The notes below the pieces were generated by a model. It saw nothing but the letters and a program-made list of their open reading frames with translations, was not told the origin of the DNA and did not search any database. Positions 61,563 through 64,000 of a stretch of 64,000 nucleotides of DNA are shown in pieces. The first letter of the stretch is position 1; each line of letters starts with the position of its first letter. The stretch covers positions 147,808,597 to 147,872,596 of the forward strand of contig CM075652.1 of NCBI GenBank assembly GCA_037953625.1. The letters run 5' to 3'. The position numbers were made by a program, and so were the translations under genes. Source of the DNA: Crotalaria pallida. Lineage: Eukaryota > Streptophyta > Magnoliopsida > Fabales > Fabaceae.

Positions 61563-63222
61563 CTATTGTTGACCTGATGCACCACCCACCACTCCACTAC
61601 CTTTGCTTGCTGCCACTATCTCATACTCACCACCGCTTCCTTCATCCTCTTCTTCTTCTTCCTCTCCATCATCTTCATCATTATCCTCTTCTTCCCTCTG
61701 CTGTTGCTGCGGTGGCCATTGCTGCTCCGGCTGCACCATCAGCGGCGTGCTCTCCGGCTGCACCAACCTGCTGTTCTTCTCCTTGTAAAGTGCATCCAGC
61801 TGATGAAAATAGGGACATGTTTTGGAATCTTGTGGTCTCTTCTTGTTGCTTTCCTTAACCTTCTTGAAGTACTTGTTGATGTTCTCCCATTTCTCTTTGC
61901 ACCTCTTTGCATTCCTATTGTACCCGAGCTTCCTCATTAGCGACGAGATCTCTTCCCAAAGTGGTCCTTTTGGTCCATTCTCTTGGTACTTTGCGTCAAG
62001 CTCGGTTCTCAGCTTTATCAATGCTTCAACCTCCGCTTTTGGCCACCGAGATGAGCTTGCTCCCATCATCATATTCTCCCCATTGTTGTCAGCTTTCACG
62101 ATTTCCATATTCGTTACTTGATGCTGTGGTGGTGGGCCCACAACAGGTTGTATTGGTGGGCCAGGCTGAACAACTAGTTGTAATTGCGGTTGTGGTTGTG
62201 GTTGTTGTTGTAATTGTGGTTGTTGCTGTTGCACCACTGACACAACCGTAGCTTGTGGTTGTGCTGGTGGCGCAACCGGTTGCGATTGTGGTTGTGGTTG
62301 TGGTTGCGGTTGCGATTGGACGTTGACGATGGTATTCAATGCTTGTCCACCATTTTGTTGCTCAGCTATCTTTTGCAAGAAAGCCATGACGGCAGCATCT
62401 TTGGCTGCGGCCATGGATCTTTCTTGAGCTAGAATCTCTCTCTCCTTATTAATCCTTAGCATCTCTTGCGCCCTCCATGCTTCTTCTCTAACCATTCGAT
62501 CGTGCTCTCGTTTCTCAATAGCTTCCAAGAAACTCCTTTGCTGCTCCTCGTTCTTCTTGACAACCTCCTTCATTAGATTCTCGAAGAAGTCCTCCCATTT
62601 TCTCTTCCGCTTGCGCCTCCGTTCCATTATTTCATCGGAAGAAGTTGATGAGGAAGAGTTAGTAGAGTTGGACAAGAGATCGTCGGGGATGTTGGGGAAA
62701 GAGATTGGGATGGTGGCATTGGTGGTAGGGTTTGTTGTTGTTGTTGTTGGTGGTGGTGGGGGCGGAAAGTTTGTAGGGTTTGTTGATGGAAAGGAAGGGA
62801 TATTTGAGAGGTTCATTGAAGGGGTATTAGCAGTGATAACAATGCCTTGAGACATGGCTATTGGGAGCATTGTTGTATTGGTAATAGTAGTAGTTGATGG
62901 AACAGTGACATGAGGGACAATATTGGTGTTAGCCGCTTGTGGCATTGGCATTGGAACTGTTGTTGCTGTCGTCGTTGCCGCAGAAGTTGGTTGTAGTGAT
63001 GGTGGTGGTGCTGAATGTGGTGGTTTAGAAGGGATGTTGGATTGAGTAGTTGAAGAGTGATGAAGATGATCAAGGGCTTCTAATTGATCAAAGAAACGAT
63101 AAGTCTTGCCTTCTGATTTACCACTTCGGCCTTCTTTGGTTCTCTTGTGATACTTGTACACGTTCTCGAATTTTTCTTTGCACTTCTTAGCACTTCTTTG
63201 ATATCCAAGCTCTGCTAGCTTC
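61563..63222 (-). CDS. GT-2/DF1-type trihelix transcription factor, exon 2 (5' part outside window)
   Basis: Exon 2 starts after the acceptor TTTGGTATTCAG/GAAGCTAGC and runs to TAG, giving about 553 residues. It begins inside the N-terminal trihelix domain (KLAELGYQRSAKKCKEKFEN, VYKYHKRTKEGRSGKSEG). It continues through Pro/Thr/Gln-rich linkers, the central charged helix (RRRKRKRKWEDFFENLMKEV to AAKDAAVMAFLQKIAEQQ) and a complete C-terminal trihelix domain (SRWPKAEVEALIKLRTELD, GPLWEEIS, KRCKEKWENINKYFKKVKES). The tail is acidic. The acceptor has the same position and phase as in the + strand gene. The missing exon 1, with the first helix (NRWPRQ-type), must lie beyond 64000, so the intron is at least 778 bp. 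Domain order and sequence make it a close paralogue of the gene at 20055; both are nuclear GT-element-binding candidates. Confidence 0.93.
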
Positions 63223-64000
63223 CTGAATACCAAAGTGTCAAAAAAAAAAAAAAAAGGAACAAGAAAATGATATAATTTTGTTTATTTAAAAAAAGTTGAA
63301 TTAAAGGTATCTATCTGGGTTTATTTTATCTCGTCAAATTCGGCTAAAAGACAAAGGGTAAAAAGCATTGGAAGGATAACATAAGCATAAAATAAAATAA
63401 AAATACATGTCAACTTGTGTGATGATGAATTAATTTCAAGTAGTAGCACGGAATGGAAATGGGAATTAAAGTAACTGAAAGAGAGAGAGAGAGGTAGAAG
63501 GATAAAATAACAAACTTTGATGTAATTGAAGTTTTATTTAATAACAAATCCCAAGAATTGATGAACAGAAAATGTCTCCCATGAAAATTACATGAACCCA
63601 AGTCAGTAGAAGATTTGATAATCTACCTCAATTTCCCCATAAGAGTGGGTAACTGAAATAAAGGGAGAAGAAAATCTTGCTTTTCAAAACTCAATTCAAG
63701 TTGATAACTTATTTGGAAAATAAGACATGAACCAAAGTGGATGTTGGAAAAGCAAATCACACCCAAATCATGAATGCTCTATACATCTAGATTCTTTTCT
63801 ACCCCAAACTAAAAAGAAAAAGGATGAATTTAATGGGAAAAAAATACTACAGGAACTGCAAAGGAAACAAATCCAGATTGTGTAAAAAAAAAATCCAAAT
63901 TGTTAAAAAAAAAAAAAGGAAAAAAATCCAAATGAATAGAAAGCCATAGAGGAAATATGGAATTGAAAGTTGGAATAATACATTTGAAAGAATAAAAATC
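63223..64000 (-). other. Intron of the second trihelix gene (runs off the window)
   Basis: AT-rich, starting at the acceptor side with an A run (63240-63255 on the + strand). No exon-1-like sequence (NRWPRQ, PLWE) is visible on the minus strand, so the intron continues past the window end. Confidence 0.8.

Noticed and set aside
61508..62251. Several + strand open frames over the second trihelix gene
   Set aside because: Antisense shadows of low-complexity coding sequence; no independent motif.

Overview
The window looks like nuclear DNA of a eudicot plant. It is AT-rich and dominated by plant transposon families (Sirevirus-type Copia, hAT, CACTA, Mutator-like and Stowaway-type MITEs, a Helitron, LINEs, tRNA-derived SINEs). 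The only two genes with full host-gene character are plant trihelix transcription factors. A legume is plausible, but nothing here proves it.

Host genes. A two-exon GT-2/DF1-type trihelix gene lies on the + strand (20055-22826, intron 20327-21148). A second, closely similar gene lies on the - strand at the right end (61563-63222); its exon 2 is complete and its exon 1 must lie beyond base 64000. They point at each other, share the intron position and phase, and are about 38.7 kb apart. Most of that gap that can be read is transposon insertion.

Left arm (1-20 kb). In order: a non-autonomous hAT element with 8-bp target-site duplication (TSD) (779-1818); a solo LTR with 5-bp TSD (1863-2496); a Helitron-derived block ending at 8007 that carries an inorganic pyrophosphatase gene fragment, a possible dehydrogenase fragment and a tandem duplication with a SINE in only one copy; a (CT)90 microsatellite (8959-9138); a foldback Mutator-like element (12432-13125); Stowaway-type MITEs, one nested in another (14854-16214); a LINE tail with 20-bp TSD; and a SINE.

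Middle (23-50 kb). Two SINEs of one family; a Mutator-like element with captured 5'-UTR-like sequence (25964-26872); and a CACTA element (30016-34223) carrying three exons of a U1 snRNP 70K gene. The CACTA element landed exactly three bases inside the terminus of an hAT MITE. A LINE tail (from 37241) is split by a 10.5-kb Sirevirus-type Copia retrotransposon on the - strand (37518-48020). Its two 1529-bp LTRs look identical by eye. It carries gag, pol, an extra 398-codon ORF in the env position, and 34 copies of the palindrome ACTCGAGT. Two terminal-inverted-repeat elements then sit back to back (49024-50090).

Right arm (50-61 kb). AT-rich spacer with more MITEs and an hAT element (56735-57307), up to the second trihelix gene.

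All statements come from reading the sequence and from family knowledge; no alignment or database search was run. The best leads are the unusual junction, palindrome clusters and extra ORF of the Copia element, and the in-frame U1-70K exon capture in the nested CACTA/hAT pair.
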